Below are positions 41,341 through 41,711 of a stretch of 41,711 bases of DNA, piece after piece. The notes beneath the pieces are model-generated. The model did not search any database and was not told where the DNA came from. It saw only the letters and a program-made list of their open reading frames with translations. Numbering within the stretch: position 1 is the stretch's first letter; each line of letters begins with the position of its first letter. Location of the stretch: the NCBI GenBank assembly GCA_002005505.1, contig MVGU01001462.1:65001-106711 (forward strand). The letters run 5' to 3'. Source of the DNA: Botryococcus braunii. Its lineage: Eukaryota > Chlorophyta > Trebouxiophyceae. A program made the position numbers and the translations under genes.

Positions 41341-41711
41341 ATGCGAAGTGGGGCAAGCACATTGAGAGAGATAAACATCGCCTCACCAGAAGGAGGGGTG
41401 GAGGTGGAAATGCCACCCCGAAACTTTTACGTTGGATAGTTATATGCTGAAGGAGTCCAGGCGGAGCGGATGAGGCGGCCACCCCGCCAGATCATGGTCA
41501 CAGCTTAGAGACGACTGGGCCTCCTGCCAGTAAGCGCAGCCCAACGCTTGCCGCTTGCATTTTGATGCAGCTGCTGCCTGCTGGATGAAGGGCCGCAGTG
41601 CAGTAATCCATTGGCCGCCCCCCGCCCTGTGGCAGAGGGGCAGAGCTCGTTGCTGTGCCTCTCCCGGTACTGCTCCCACTCCTGGTGCAGCTCCAGCGCT
41701 TGATGACGCTA
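41341..41711 (-). other. Presumed copia gag-protease junction, unresolved
   Basis: By position this should be the end of gag. The minus strand reads about 60 codons with a charged helical-looking start (HQEWEQYRERHSNEL) before a stop. I cannot assign a gag domain, and the element continues beyond the window. Confidence 0.35.

Larger units (their letters stand above)
36863..41711 (-). mobile_element. Ty1/copia retrotransposon, 5' end beyond the window
   Basis: The order right to left is protease, pre-integrase domain, integrase, reverse transcriptase, RNase H, polypurine tract, LTR. Integrase before reverse transcriptase is diagnostic of copia. The reverse transcriptase part is intact over 695 codons, but the upstream part has frameshifts and at least one stop. 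The element interrupts the integrase of gypsy element 2, making it the youngest visible layer of the nest. Confidence 0.9.

Overview
This window is eukaryotic nuclear DNA. Several multi-exon genes have GT-AG introns, there are dense dinucleotide microsatellites, and four classes of transposable element are visible: a LINE, Ty3/gypsy chromoviruses, Ty1/copia, and a small element with inverted ends. A standard genetic code fits, because the long LINE and copia frames contain no internal stops. Element types and gene style suggest the green lineage. A streptophyte or other green alga is my best guess, but I cannot name a species from sequence alone.

Layout. Positions 1-2930 hold no recognisable gene. 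A LINE with a complete endonuclease/reverse-transcriptase frame lies at about 2930-6860 (+). From 7246 to 14243 (+) runs a spliced gene for a KCTD-like BTB (T1-type) protein. Its introns carry very long TG, GA and poly-G tracts. Positions 14244-21163 are mostly non-coding, with a foldback repeat, a perfect 24-bp palindrome, a TGACG cluster, a 544-bp element with inverted ends and a 5-bp target duplication, and a 5'-truncated LINE remnant on the minus strand.

Two convergent genes for predicted secreted proteins follow. One, at 21164-22818 (+), has a signal peptide and a Pro/Gln/Gly-rich chain. The other, at 28513-23586 (-), has a signal peptide and three Ig-like (Big_3_5-like) repeats, each built from two exons. 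Both look like wall, matrix or cell-surface proteins.

From about 29980 to the end the window is a retroelement nest. The most striking part is 30348-31198. A three-exon segment containing introns is followed 42 bp downstream by a second copy, over 99% identical across 253 exon bases, that lacks exactly the two GT-AG introns. This is the mark of reverse transcription from a spliced RNA. That intron-less copy carries a small ORF cut by the LTR of gypsy element 1 (31199-35107, -). Next to it lies gypsy element 2 (35108-36862, -), which is itself interrupted by a copia element (36863 to beyond 41711, -). The copia LTR contains two identical 135-bp repeats.
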